From NCBI RefSeq assembly GCF_021462225.1, contig NC_061794.1, positions 44,082,914-44,146,913 on the forward strand: DNA of 64,000 nucleotides, read 5' to 3'. The notes beneath the pieces were generated by a model. The model was not told the origin of the DNA, searched no databases, and saw nothing but the letters and a program-made list of their open reading frames with translations. The translations under genes were made by a program, and so were the position numbers. The stretch comes from Girardinichthys multiradiatus. Taxonomy: Eukaryota; Chordata; Actinopteri; Cyprinodontiformes; Goodeidae. The number at the start of each line of letters is the position of its first letter. Position 1 is the stretch's first letter. This document shows, piece after piece, positions 23,641 through 33,559 of the stretch.

Positions 23641-24229
23641 GTGAGTGGGCTTGGCACTATATGACACTATGTGATTACCCACGAAACATTGGACGTCTGA
23701 TGGACGTGCAGATCAGGTCTATAATGTCTGTCTGGCCAAGACCAATTCTGGACGTCTCCGTGACGTGCAGACAAGGTCTGCAATTTGGCCGCCTAACGAT
23801 GACCCCTCTTGTACGTCAATAGGCAGTTAAATGTTTGAACGTCAGACTTTTGGAGGTCATACAGAAGACATCCCAGACAGGGACAGATTTATTATTACAT
23901 AACATGAATAATTACGAAAATAAATTATTTCAATGTAAACATAATTGAATTATTTATTTATTTATCGACTGTTATTTTTTAATACATTTTATCACATTTT
24001 CTTAACTGTTTTATTGTTATTCAATTAATACAGTTAAAATCAATTCAAGATAATTTCTACTGTGGCTGACTCTGCATGGTTATACACTCATGTACAGTAG
24101 GTGGCGATATGTACCGATGAAGTTGTTTGCTTTCCGTCATTAGTTAAAAGACGAAGAAGAAGAATTGCATTCAATTCGCGGACTTTGGAGCCACAGCGTT
24201 GTAATTTGGACCACTAAACGCCACTCTGA

Positions 24230-24420
24230 TTGGCTCAGGCAGCACGTGATCACGACCCAACCAATCAAGGGCGGCCTTGCTGAGCAGCCCGGCTGCAAAA
24301 CAAAGGAATAAATAGAAGCTCGCTTCATTTAAAACCTTCTGCTATTCGGTGTTCATGTCTGCTTGAGCTGAAGAAACTGGCCGCGCTCGAATCACTGCAA
24401 TCCACTCAAAAGTTGAAGGT
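24230..24420 (+). promoter_or_regulatory. Promoter and first exon of the decayed DUF4806 gene
   Basis: CCAAT-type ACCAATCAAG at about 24260 and a TATA-like AATAAATAG at about 24306, then a short leader ending AGTTGAAG/GTAAGTG (donor at about 24420). The layout is that of an RNA polymerase II gene with a non-coding first exon. Activity is not shown. Confidence 0.4.
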
Positions 24421-24591
24421 AAGTGTGATTCTGCTTAGATTGTGTTTCAGGTGTTAACTTTGTTGTCTTAAACTACCAAACCTTGCTGGCTGTATTAGCT
24501 TGCACCTCTTCAGCTAACGTTAGCTTAAACGGCTGTTTACATCGTCTCTTCTATTTTCTTGTATTTCTAGTGGTAGATCAGAATCAGAAAA

Positions 24592-24735
24592 GCTTTATTG
24601 CCAAGTACGTTTTTGGACATACAAGGAATTTGTTTTGGCGTAGTCGGTGCAATACAGTACAAATTAAACAGTATAAACATCTCTACAATATAATATAAAT
24701 ATATGTGCACAGTTTTAAGTGAGTGAGAGTAAATA
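24592..24735 (-). mobile_element. Antisense LINE 3' tail
   Basis: Reverse complement of the tail of the LINE at 19309-19961 (AGAATCAGAAAAGCTTTATT, TTGGCGTAGTCGGTGCAAT). It is cut at a TA where the Tc1 end at 24738 begins, showing the order of insertion. Confidence 0.8.
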
Positions 24736-24737
24736 TA

Positions 24738-24888
24738 CAGGTCCTTCTCAAAATATTAGCATAAAGTTAATTATTTTCCATAATGTCATGATGAAAATTT
24801 AACATTCATATATTTTAGATTCATTGCACACTAACTGAAATATTTCAGGTCTTTTATTGTCCCAATATGGATGATGTTAAGGCAGGTA
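24738..24888. mobile_element. Solo terminal repeat of the 58326/61254 Tc1 family
   Basis: Starts CAGGTCCTTCTCAAAATATT directly after TA and follows the 200-bp TIR of the Tc1 copies at 58326 and 61254 for about 150 bp. No transposase follows. It is a truncated or solo end. Confidence 0.85.
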
Positions 24889-24924
24889 CCAGTTTAGAAA
24901 ATTATTTATTCAAACTTTTCAGTA

Positions 24925-25370
24925 CGCGGCAAGTCAAGGGAAGTTTATTTATATAGCACATTCCAGCAACATGACAAATCGAAGTGCTTTGCAAGAAACA
25001 TAAAGTACATTGCAGTAGCATGATCAAGTAAAACAAAGGAAAGTGGAGAAAAGTTGTGCTACAAGCTAAAAACAATGAATGCACTCGATGCTTTAAGGGG
25101 AGGAGGCGACTCATTTGTTTATATCTAAAGAATTGGGGTTTTAACCTGTATTTAAAAGAACTCTGTGATTCAGAATTTTTGCAGTTTTCAAAACGTTTGT
25201 TCCAGATTAGTGGAGAATAAGAACTGAATACTGCTTTCCCATGTTTTGTTTCGATTCTGGGGATGCAGAGTAGACTTGAACCAGATGAGTGATCTGGCAG
25301 GTTGATACTACAACAAATCTTTAATGTATTTTTCTTGCTAAGCAATTCAGGGACTTATAATCTAACCAAA
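24925..25370. repeat. Dispersed repeat related to 43320-43560
   Basis: AAGTTTATTTATATAGCACA, then GAATACTGCTTTCCCATG, TTCTGGGGATGCAGAGTA and ATCTTTAATGTATTTTTC. The same blocks occur in the LINE-rich segment at 43320-43560. Inside the 23680-27700 interval. Confidence 0.65.
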
Positions 25371-25637
25371 GTATTTTAGAGAATAATGAAAGAGGGCGGT
25401 TGCTTATTGCTATATTGCTATATTTTCATTGTCTAGTGGAAGACACATCAGGCCTTGTCCACACATTTCAACCACTTGGATCAGGCCTTTGAGGAGACAA
25501 AGAAACATGCCTAATGACCTCATTTTAACTACCGTACGTTCAAATGAAGTTCAGCACCAGTCCACATTTTTTTTTAATGTTTAGACAAACCTAATTTTTA
25601 GTTATGCATTTTTAAATCAGTCTTGTCTTTTTGTCAG

Positions 25638-27248
25638 GTGTTTTCATTCTGGATGTGGAATTTGGTATCCTACCCATAACCACCTTAATAAGGTAAGTGT
25701 TGTGACCTCATCCTCCTTTGCACATTGCTTAGTCCTATAAACAATGACTAGATTAACGTAGATTCACATCTGCTTACAGATGACTTTGAGAATGAGAGCA
25801 TGGCGAAAAGGCAAAAGGGACCTCGATCTACATCATTATTCTGACGGCGAGGATGATCATCGAGACATTGAAAATAATTGCCACAGTGTCCCTGGGAGTC
25901 AGAGTAGTAGTTGTAGCAGTAACAACGTGTCTGAGACCACACATAGCTTTATCAGTGACAGTGTTATTGGACAGACACAGCGATGACGCCACCAGGTCCA
26001 GAAAAATACAGATGCTGATTACAAAAACGATTAACCAGCTGGGTAGCCTGGTTAATTATTATGGCTATCGCTACATTAGGTAGCAATAGCCATAATAATT
26101 AACAGCCGTTTTATTTCAGTGTTCCAGAAAAAGGTGTTAAACTTGCTGATGGAACTTGGCAATCGGCATAAATGAGCACAACCCATCTCTTCAGCCGTAC
26201 ACGTTGAGAGAATGGTGACCATCGAGGATTTAGAGAGAGGAGGAATGTGACCCAAAAGCCTTTGATGCCTTGGTAAGTTTTAGAAGTCTGGAATAAATAA
26301 ATAGCCCATAGCATAACAAAGTACTCACACACTGTTAGGTTCTCTTGGGAGTGTCATTTACCTGTGCACTTATTCCAACAGGTGCTGCAAATTGCCAGAA
26401 TCGGAGGAAAGAACACAAAGAACTGTGTCCACAAAGTTCTTGATAGGTATGCTATGCCTCTACACACAATCCTCACAATTCCCTCCAACCGACTAACCAT
26501 TAGCAAGCCCCTCCCCTCCACCACAACATTCTGTGCACTTTAGTCCCATTTCTCCCATAATAGAAGTTTTCTGACATGTATAATATTATCCTTCATATAT
26601 TCATATTGATTTATAATTTTGGTTTATTCTTCAGGCTCTTCACCAATTCAATATGAAGGGGAAACAAGGCAAGAGATCTTTGGAGAAGACAAAGGTTTAT
26701 GGAGCAATAAAAGGTAAGCTGATGTGTTTGCAAACTTTGTAAGTGTTTGAATTGTGCTGGGATTAATTCTAAATGTGTTTTTTAAACTGAAGGTGTGAAA
26801 AGTGGTTCAAAATGTACAAGTATTTAAAATTATGCAAATGTGCTAATGTTTACCTTTCGAAGTTTTTTTTCTTTCTGTTATTTAATGTGTCTTAATTATG
26901 TCTGTGCAATCCATGTATGTCTTTAGAGCCTCAACAACAGTGTCGTTATGGTGACACGACTAAAGATTCTTAATTGGCAAAACCTAAAATATAAAAGCCA
27001 ACTGTCATCACAACATTTGCAGAGATGGTTTTGTATTTATCCAGTATTGCTAGGGGAGGCAACAGCAACATTTTTGTGCATTCCAGATTACCTTTTGCAT
27101 ATTACTAATTTGTATTTCTACAAATGCAGATGGAATCATGACTAGTGATGAAGCAGCCACAGAAGACTTCATAAGAATACATGCTGCAGATCATCTCAAA
27201 CATGTACTGCAAAGAAGTGGAGGACACAAAACCATCACTCAGGACTGA
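25638..27248 (+). pseudogene. Decayed DUF4806-domain protein gene
   Basis: Exon-like blocks with splice signals lie at about 25638-25692, from 25779, at 26120-26272, 26382-26446, 26635-26713 and 27130-27248 (TGA at 27246-27248). The conceptual protein pieces FQKKVLNLLMELGNR, ERMVTIEDLER, CDPKAFDAL, VLQIARIGGKNTKNCVHKVL, NMKGKQGKRSLEKTKVYGAI and ATEDFIRIHAADHLKHV follow DUF4806 proteins in order. Lesions: an in-frame TGA at 26172-26174, a frameshift near 26240 and another near 26650. AATAAA lies at 27409. Function of DUF4806 is unknown; copies are often tied to mobile elements in fish. A low-copy host pseudogene is the alternative. Confidence 0.65.
26051..26103. repeat. 24-bp near-perfect hairpin, 5-nt loop
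   Basis: Left arm 26051-26074 and right arm 26080-26103 are complementary with a single mismatch. The loop is ATTAG. It lies between exon-like blocks of the decayed DUF4806 gene. Confidence 0.9.
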
Positions 27249-27766
27249 TTAGGGCTGTGGAATTTTATATTTTTATTGGATATACTTTTTTGTTTGTAAA
27301 AACGGTGTTAATATGAAACTTATTCATCTGTGAGTCCAATTAAAAAAAAGTTGCAAAGGGATGTTCTGTTTTAGCAGGTGTTTCCAGTTATCTGCCGATG
27401 GGATAATTGAATAAAGCTATGGGTGGAATGTGGTTAGGAACAGCATGGAAGGAGCATCGCACCGTCTGAAATGAGTTCAAATTTCATGTAGAAAAAACGT
27501 ATACAGCGATCACATTTGCACTACAATTGGCGGTGCTGAGGACGTCAAAAACTAGACGTCCGGGGAAAAGACGCCGTCTGCACTTTCATGAGACCCAAAT
27601 TAGAGGTGCAAAAATGACTTGGAAATTACGTTGTTTCGACATCTGCGCAGGGGGCAGAATTCTGACCAAACTGGAAACTATATAATTGGAAGTGAATTGG
27701 ACCTTTTTGTGTGATACAGTTCCTTGAGACTATAACTGACTGGTTTATAAGTTTCCATTGATTTTA

Positions 27767-27973
<207 letters not shown>

Positions 27974-28158
27974 TTATATTACTATTCATATTTATAGTGG
28001 GATAATCTGTTGAGCATTTTCAGAAACACAAACAGCACAAAGCATAAGATTGACAGATGAAGAAAGAAACACGTTGGGGTTATTTGGATGAAAACTGGTC
28101 CAATGAACACATGCTTTGGATGGATAAAATGGCATGAATCGGCATCCTCATGTGTTAC

Positions 28159-28218
28159 CTGTCTTATTTATGTTTCTCAAGCTACCAAAGCTCTTTAATT
28201 TCCACATTTTGCGTTTGG
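28159..28218 (-). CDS. agap2: agap2 exon 14: PH domain
   Basis: 60 nt, phase 1 to 1. It encodes AKRKMWKLKSFGSLRNINKT, nearly identical to mammalian AGAPs. The acceptor is TCTGCAG and the donor is ACAG/GTAACA. Found by similarity and phase. Confidence 0.92.
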
Positions 28219-28458
28219 CTGCAGAGCGAGACCGCACAGGAAAAGGGAAAAAGAGAAACAGAGACGGACAGTAAGCTGTCAAGAAATCTTTAAAGAATAA
28301 CAGCTATTTGATCATCCATTTTTAGACTGCAGAGACAGACAGCAACTCCAGGCTCTAGGAATGAGTTGTTGGTAGTAAAACAATAGCCTCTACAGAGAGC
28401 ACTCAAGCAGAAAATTCCCCCAAATGTTTGGATAACTTCCCAATAAAAGCAGCATTAC

Positions 28459-28593
28459 CCTCAGCTTGGCCAACAGCGGCATCGCCTTTCTGATTCATGC
28501 TCTTCTTCCTCCTGTTCTTCTTCCTGTCGCTCATTGGAGATGCTTGGCCGGGATCTTTTCCGGCAAATGTACCGGCAGTCACTTCAAGGCCAT
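28459..28593 (-). CDS. agap2: agap2 exon 13: basic part of PH insert
   Basis: 135 nt, phase 1 to 1. It encodes DGLEVTAGTFAGKDP, then MSDRKKNRRKKSMNQKGD. The basic cluster aligns with human VKKQRRKK, a presumed nuclear-localisation segment. The acceptor is TTGTTAG and the donor is GAGG/GTAATG. Confidence 0.88.
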
Positions 28594-28756
28594 CTAACAA
28601 TTGGAAAAAAAAAAAAAAAAAGTAATCAAGAACACAGGAAACTATTGTTGTGATGGTAGCAAAGGTTTGAGGTTTAATTTCACGTGGTCCACTTGCCAAC
28701 ACTTTGTGCTTTAGCAGACAGTGATGAAGGGCAGCGTTGAAGTCCTCTCTCGCCAC

Positions 28757-28822
28757 CTTGAGGAGACAAAGCACCGGGCCGGTCGTCAGCAACAGATAGC
28801 GTGGAAGGACACAGCTGAGGAA
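28757..28822 (-). CDS. agap2: agap2 exon 12 (probable): 66-nt PH-insert exon
   Basis: 66 nt, phase 1 to 1. It encodes VPQLCPSTLSVADDRPGALS plus PQ, resembling the human LSTDCTPSGDLSP part of the PH insert. The acceptor is GGTTGTCAG with a good pyrimidine tract and the donor is CAAG/GTGGCG. The exon is frame-neutral, so including or skipping it leaves the rest unchanged. This is the least certain exon of the model. Confidence 0.6.
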
Positions 28823-28929
28823 CTGACAACCAGAGACAAAATGAAGGGTTAATATACTGCAGATCTTCTGTTTATCAGGTTCATTAACCAACTGTTTCGC
28901 GATGAGTAAGACGAGTAGGAATAACACAT

Positions 28930-29365
28930 TTCCCATAGAAAGTACTCCTGGCTTGGTACTTAGGAGTTTATCTGTTTAAGTATTTGACAGTCACAGAGCA
29001 ATTCCTGCCAATGGATGTGTGTGTTCTTAGTTTTTCTTTCCCACAAAAAATGTTCCTGGCTCAGTGTTCCTGAGTGTAGCTGTTTCTTTCCTGGTATGTA
29101 ATCACTGTTGGAGTTATTGCTGCCATTAACTTTATAGATTCTTTGTTTTTCAGAGAAACATAGAAAGTTTCCATAGGCTACAGTAAATACATTTGTGTTT
29201 AGGTGAGCTTCTTATCTTAATCACACATAAAGTAATGGCTGCCATTAACTTAGAATGTTTTGGTTTTTTTCTCCCATAGAAAGTACCACTGGCTCAGTAC
29301 TTCTGAGTTTAGCTGTTTCCTTCCAGGACAGAATCACAGAACTTTTCCTGTAATAAACTCTATAT
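28930..29365. repeat. Diverged tandem copies of a LINE 3' UTR motif
   Basis: CCATAGAAAGTACTCCTGG near 28934, a diverged ACAAAAAATGTTCCTGGC near 29043, and CATAGAAAGTACCACTGGC near 29275 recur with intervening TTTAGCTGTTTC and TGCCATTAACTT blocks. The unit also appears in LINE tails at 10728 and 23340. Intron 11 of agap2. Confidence 0.65.
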
Positions 29366-29366
29366 A

Positions 29367-30636
29367 CAGGGTTTGGACAATGAAACTGAAACACCTGTCA
29401 TTTTAGTGTGGGAGGTTTCATGGCTAAATTGGACCAGCCTGGTAGCCAGTCTTCATTGATTGTACATTGCACCAGTAAGAGCAGAGTGTGAAGGTTCAAT
29501 TAGCAGGGTAAGAGCACAGTTTTACTCAAAATATTGAAATGCACACAACATTATGGGTGACATACCAGAGTTCAAAAGAGGACAAATTGTTGGTGCACGT
29601 CTTGCTGGCGCATCTGTGACCAAGACAGCAAGTCTTTGTGATGTATCAAGAGCCACGGTATCCAGGGTAATGTCAGCATACCACCAAGAAGGACGAACCA
29701 CATCCAACAGGATTAACTGTGGACGCAAGAGGAAGCTGTCTGAAAGGGATGTTCTGGTGCTAACCCGGATTGTATCCAAAAAACATGAAACCACGGCTGC
29801 CCAAATCACGGCAGAATTAAATGTGCACCTCAACTCTCCTGTTTCCACCAGAACTGTCCGTCTGGAGCTCCACAGGGTCAATATACACGGCCGGGCTGCT
29901 ATAGCCAAACCTTTGGTCACTCATGCCAATGCCAAACGTCGGTTTCAATGGTGCAAGGAGTGCAGATCTTGGACTGTGGACAATGTGAAACATGTATTGT
30001 TCTCTGATGAGTCCACCTTTACTGTTTTCCCCACATCCAGGAGAGTTACGGTGTGGAGAAGCCCCAAAGAAGCGTACCACCCAGACTGTTGCATGCCCAG
30101 AGTGAAGCATGGGGGTGGATCAGTGATGATTCGGGCTGCCATATCATGGCATTCCCTTGGCCCAATACTTGTGCTAGATGGGCGTGTCACTGCCAAGGAC
30201 TACCGAACCATTCTTGAGGACCATGTGCATCCAATGGTTCAAACATTGTATCCTGAAGGCGGTGCCGTGTATCAGGATGACAATGCACCAATACACACAG
30301 CAAGACTGGTGAAAGATTGGTTTGATGAACATGAAAGTGAAGTTGAACATCTCCCATGGCCTGCACAGTCACCAAATCTAAATATTATTGAGCCACTTTG
30401 AGGTGTTTTGAAGGAGCGAGTCAGGAAACGTTTTCCTCCACCAGTATCACGTAGTGACCTGGCCACTATCCTGCAAGAAGAATGGCTTAAAATCCCTCTG
30501 ACCACTGTGCAGGACTTGTATATGTTATTCCCAAGACGAATTGACGCTGTATTGGCCGCAAAAGGAGGCCTTACACCATACTGATAAATTATTGTGGTCT
30601 AAAACCAGGTGTTTCAGTTTCATTGTCCAACCCCTG
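29367..30636 (+). mobile_element. Tc1/mariner element with 31-bp TIRs and DD36E-type spacing
   Basis: TA duplications (29365-29366, 30637-30638) flank 31-bp terminal inverted repeats (29367-29397 and 30606-30636, beginning CAGGGTTTGGACAATG) that differ at one position. Total length is 1270 bp. It holds one nearly intact transposase gene. The sharp ends and single visible nonsense codon suggest a fairly young insertion in agap2 intron 11. Confidence 0.9.
29553..30584 (+). pseudogene. Tc1-like transposase, single nonsense codon
   Basis: ATG at 29553. The N-terminal helix-turn-helix half (FKRGQIVGARLAG, VSRATVSRVM) precedes the DDE domain: FSDEST, then QDDNAPIHTA, then NIIEP. Counting from the Asp of DNAP to the Glu gives 36 intervening residues rather than 34, and SPNLNIIE stands where most Tc1 proteins have SPDLNPIE. 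TGA at 30399-30401 interrupts the frame where Trp is expected (after EPL). The remainder stays open for 60 more residues to the stop at 30582-30584. Confidence 0.88.
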
Positions 30637-30980
30637 TAGACTGATTTATTTTCCATACAACATTTTTTAAGTTATATTTTCTTTATTCCTTTTAAGGAAA
30701 AAGTTAAGAAAAGAAACAAGGAGCTGATTTAAGGTAAAATGTAACATCTAAAAGGTAAAACTCCATAGGGTCTTCAGTCACAAAAGAGAATTTAATAAAA
30801 TTCTGTTCTCAACAAAAACACAACTATTATGCTGAGTATAATTTTTAATTCTGGTTTATAAGCATCTGTTTAAAACGTAGGCCAATATGGGGAACTGATT
30901 CAGCATTTGCAATAAAGAAAACCTGCTGAGAGCCTCAATGACGAGTGAACTCAGTTTGCACGTGCAGGCATTAGGAGTAC

Positions 30981-31161
30981 CTGTGCTGGTGCCATCAGCT
31001 GCTGCCGGGTCCTTGCTGAGCCCATTAACTCCAAGTAAAGCAGCTGGGGGCACAGGTGAGGGGCCGGCAGGTGCAACGGCTCTTGGAGGACGTTTCCCGG
31101 GAACTTTGACTGTCACACGGAGCAGGTCGATCTCCTTCCCATGAATATTCATTGTGTGGTC
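30981..31161 (-). CDS. agap2: agap2 exon 11: PH domain and insert
   Basis: 181 nt, phase 0 to 1. It encodes [20 protein letters not shown] followed by a Pro/Ala-rich insert with GVNGLSKD, where human has SINGLVKD. The acceptor is CATCTCAG and the donor is ACAG/GTACTC. Confidence 0.92.
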
Positions 31162-31495
31162 CTGAGATGGATGAGATGTTGCACATTTTTACATTTGAGA
31201 GACATGTTTAGGTTGTCTGAAATGGTGCATTTAACCCTCCTGAGGACCTGGACATATTTTGTGCTTCTATTTGCATTTTTGCTATTTCCATTCCAGTTGC
31301 ATAACAACTGGTCAGGATCTGTAGTTTAGTTAAGTTTTAATTTTTTTTCTGCAAGTATCTCATATTCCTTTGAAACTAGTAAGAACATGACTTCCAAACT
31401 TTTTACCATAGGTCAAAATCGTCAAGTCAAAAGAACTCGCGGGCCACCAACTGTATTTTTTGTTTTACTATTAAAAATGCAAAAAATTGTAAATC

Positions 31496-31770
31496 TGCAC
31501 GGTGGCGCAGTTGGTTGCACTGTTGCTTTACAGCAAGAAGGTCCTGGGTTTGACTCCTGGCCGGGGGTCTTTCTGCATGGAGTTTGCATGTTCTCCCTGT
31601 GCATGTGTGGGTTCTCACTGGGTACTCCGGCTTCCTCCCACAGTCCAAAGACATGACCAGTTAGGTTAATTGGTCTCTCTAAATTGGCCTTAGGGTGTGG
31701 TTGTTTGTTCTGTATGTCTCTGTGTTGCCCTGCGATGGACTGACTCTGCTTCAGGTAAACACCCCACAAT
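31496..31770 (+). repeat. Dispersed CGGTGGCGCAGT-type repeat
   Basis: Sense copy: GCACGGTGGCGCAGTTGGTT, CAAGAAGGTCCTGGGTTTGA, CATGGAGTTTGCATGTTCTC and GGCTTCCTCCCACAGTCC. Lies in agap2 intron 10, between exons 10 and 11. Confidence 0.8.
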
Positions 31771-32247
31771 CCTGCGATGCATCTTTATCACTTTCACATG
31801 GCTTAACAAATACCACATGACCAACCGCCGTTATTTTCCAGACTGAGTAGAAACCCTGAAGATCTGTTTTAGAAATTGTCCAGGAACTGAAACTCTACAG
31901 TTGCTCAGATAAATATATAAACACACAGTATCCTAGATTTCTGTTTATAGCATTTCATTCAACAAATAGGTCCGAAGCTGCTTATTTAAATGGTTTTCTT
32001 TATCAATAGAGAAGAAGCTTTTTTTAGGCAGAAACCCTTCTAGCCCTGTGGTATGAGATCCATCAGTGTTGTGTTTGAAATGAGAAGAGCTTGTTTTAGT
32101 GGAGCAGCAGAAGAGGAACCTGGAGCTGGACAAACGGAAATGAGAACGTGTCCTCTAACGTGTCGTTACTCCTGTAAATCTGCAGATAAGCTCTCTCTGG
32201 GGCTGTTCTTTATGGCTGTATCGATCAGTCCGGGCTGTTTTTCTTAC

Positions 32248-32352
32248 ACTGTTGCTGGAGTGATAATACAGCGTGCCACTGTTGGACAGGGTGACATATT
32301 TCTTTTTCCACTCCTTGTTCAGAGAATTGCCACTCCTCTTGAACAGGATGCC
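32248..32352 (-). CDS. agap2: agap2 exon 10: start of PH domain
   Basis: 105 nt, phase 0 to 0. It encodes [20 protein letters not shown] then [11 protein letters not shown], the first PH strands. The donor is CAGT/GTAAGA. Confidence 0.93.
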
Positions 32353-32617
32353 CTGAGAAAAACAAGACATTAGCAGTTTTAACATGAGACAAATTTAGAG
32401 AGAGAACAACAATTCCTTCAAAGCGCTGCAGCTCAGAGCTTCTATATTAATAGAACACCCTGAAGAAGGTTAGAGAAGATGAAACAAAAAGCTGCTGTTT
32501 AGACAGACAAATTATCCATTATTGTTCCCTTCTCCTTTCTGAAAAAGTGAACCAGCAGATAATGTTTAGCAGCAGCTTCTCTGAGTTCTGTATTTTTGTT
32601 TGTAAAGAAACACAAAC

Positions 32618-32695
32618 CTGTTTGAGGGGGACGCCCCCCCGCACGCCACTCTGGTCCCCCTTCGAATCACCTGGTTTTTTGTCCGTGTCCCGGTT
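32618..32695 (-). CDS. agap2: agap2 exon 9: linker into PH domain
   Basis: 78 nt, phase 0 to 0. It encodes NRDTDKKPGDSKGDQ through VPLKQ, aligning with the human NRRGSDSEKR...IPIKQ segment. The acceptor is TTGCAG and the donor is ACAG/GTTTGT. Confidence 0.88.
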
Positions 32696-32811
32696 CTGCA
32701 ACAAACCCAATAAAACATGATTTTTATCCCAACAGAGACAGTCAGGGAAAGCTGGATGGCATGGAAATGAGAGTGAAATGACAGGAGACCAAACCTCCAG
32801 GGAGGACTGAC

Positions 32812-32952
32812 CTTAAACAGGGAGGGTCGTCTAGGTATGCCCTTCAGACGCGAGCTGCCCCCCTCCATCTGAGCGGTCCTCAGATCTCTGTGACCCACCA
32901 CGGGGGTGGAGGGGAGGGAGCAGGCGTAACCGCTACTAGGGCCATTACTGGC
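32812..32952 (-). CDS. agap2: agap2 exon 8: linker
   Basis: 141 nt, phase 0 to 0. It encodes ASNGPSSGYACSLPSTPVVG, HRDLR and RRPSLFK, matching the human ASNGG...LPSSPNVGHRELR...RRTSLF segment. The acceptor is TTCTCAG and the donor is TAAG/GTCAGT. Confidence 0.9.
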
Positions 32953-33559
32953 CTGAGAAGACTGGTTTGGGGGGAGGGGATCAGGAGGTCAGGGGGTTAA
33001 GATGGGAATGGAGATGACAGGAAGGAGATGGAGAGAGGGAGGATGAGTTTGCGACTGCTGTGATGGAGGAAGTGGTAAAACGTGCCTGAGATGGTGTAAA
33101 ATTTGACTTTGCTTCCCTTTTATTCAAAATCTACGATTCAATAACCAATATTGATCAGATCCACCTTAATATAATTGTATTCTACAGATCTGACTTCATT
33201 GCAAAAATGGGCAGCAGAACAACAAAAGGTCCTGGCAGTAACAGAAACGTTGCGTTTTGCAAACTTTGCAGCTTAAGTTGTTGTACTGAAAATAAATTGT
33301 TAATATTTAGAATGAGACAGCAGAGTGAGGAATGCATTATATTATTTAAAAGACCTCAATTAGCTTTGTATTCTATGTATGCAAGGTTTTCCTGGTCAGC
33401 TAATTTAATAAAAATCAAAGCTTAAACAAAGCTGTTAAAGAGTCCAGCAGAAATCATTTGATTAATCTAATTAGCAAACCAACTGGAATAAACGAGCAGC
33501 AAATGAGCTGAAATCATTGCCTCCTTCACTAAGCTGCCATTGTCACTTAGCTTCAAAAT

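Larger units (their letters stand above)
23680..27700 (+). mobile_element. Interval carrying a decayed DUF4806 gene, GACGTC-rich flanks
   Basis: This interval in agap2 intron 15 lies antisense to agap2. Both outer zones are rich in GACGTC/GACGT (23690-23880 and about 27535-27660) and enclose a decayed gene. I found no clean terminal inverted repeat or target duplication, so treating it as one transposon is an inference. LINE-tail, Tc1-end and dispersed-repeat insertions lie inside (24592-25370). Confidence 0.4.

Noticed and set aside
26051..26103. Hairpin as a microRNA precursor
   Set aside because: The stem is nearly perfect, only 24 bp, with a 5-nt loop and no lower stem. It lies in a decayed mobile or pseudogene region. 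A replication template switch is simpler.
28403..28936. 177-codon minus-strand frame as an independent gene
   Set aside because: Only 28593-28459 of it is coding, as agap2 exon 13. The rest is intron, including a poly-F stretch from the T-rich splice tract. The separate agap2 exon 12 is read in another frame.
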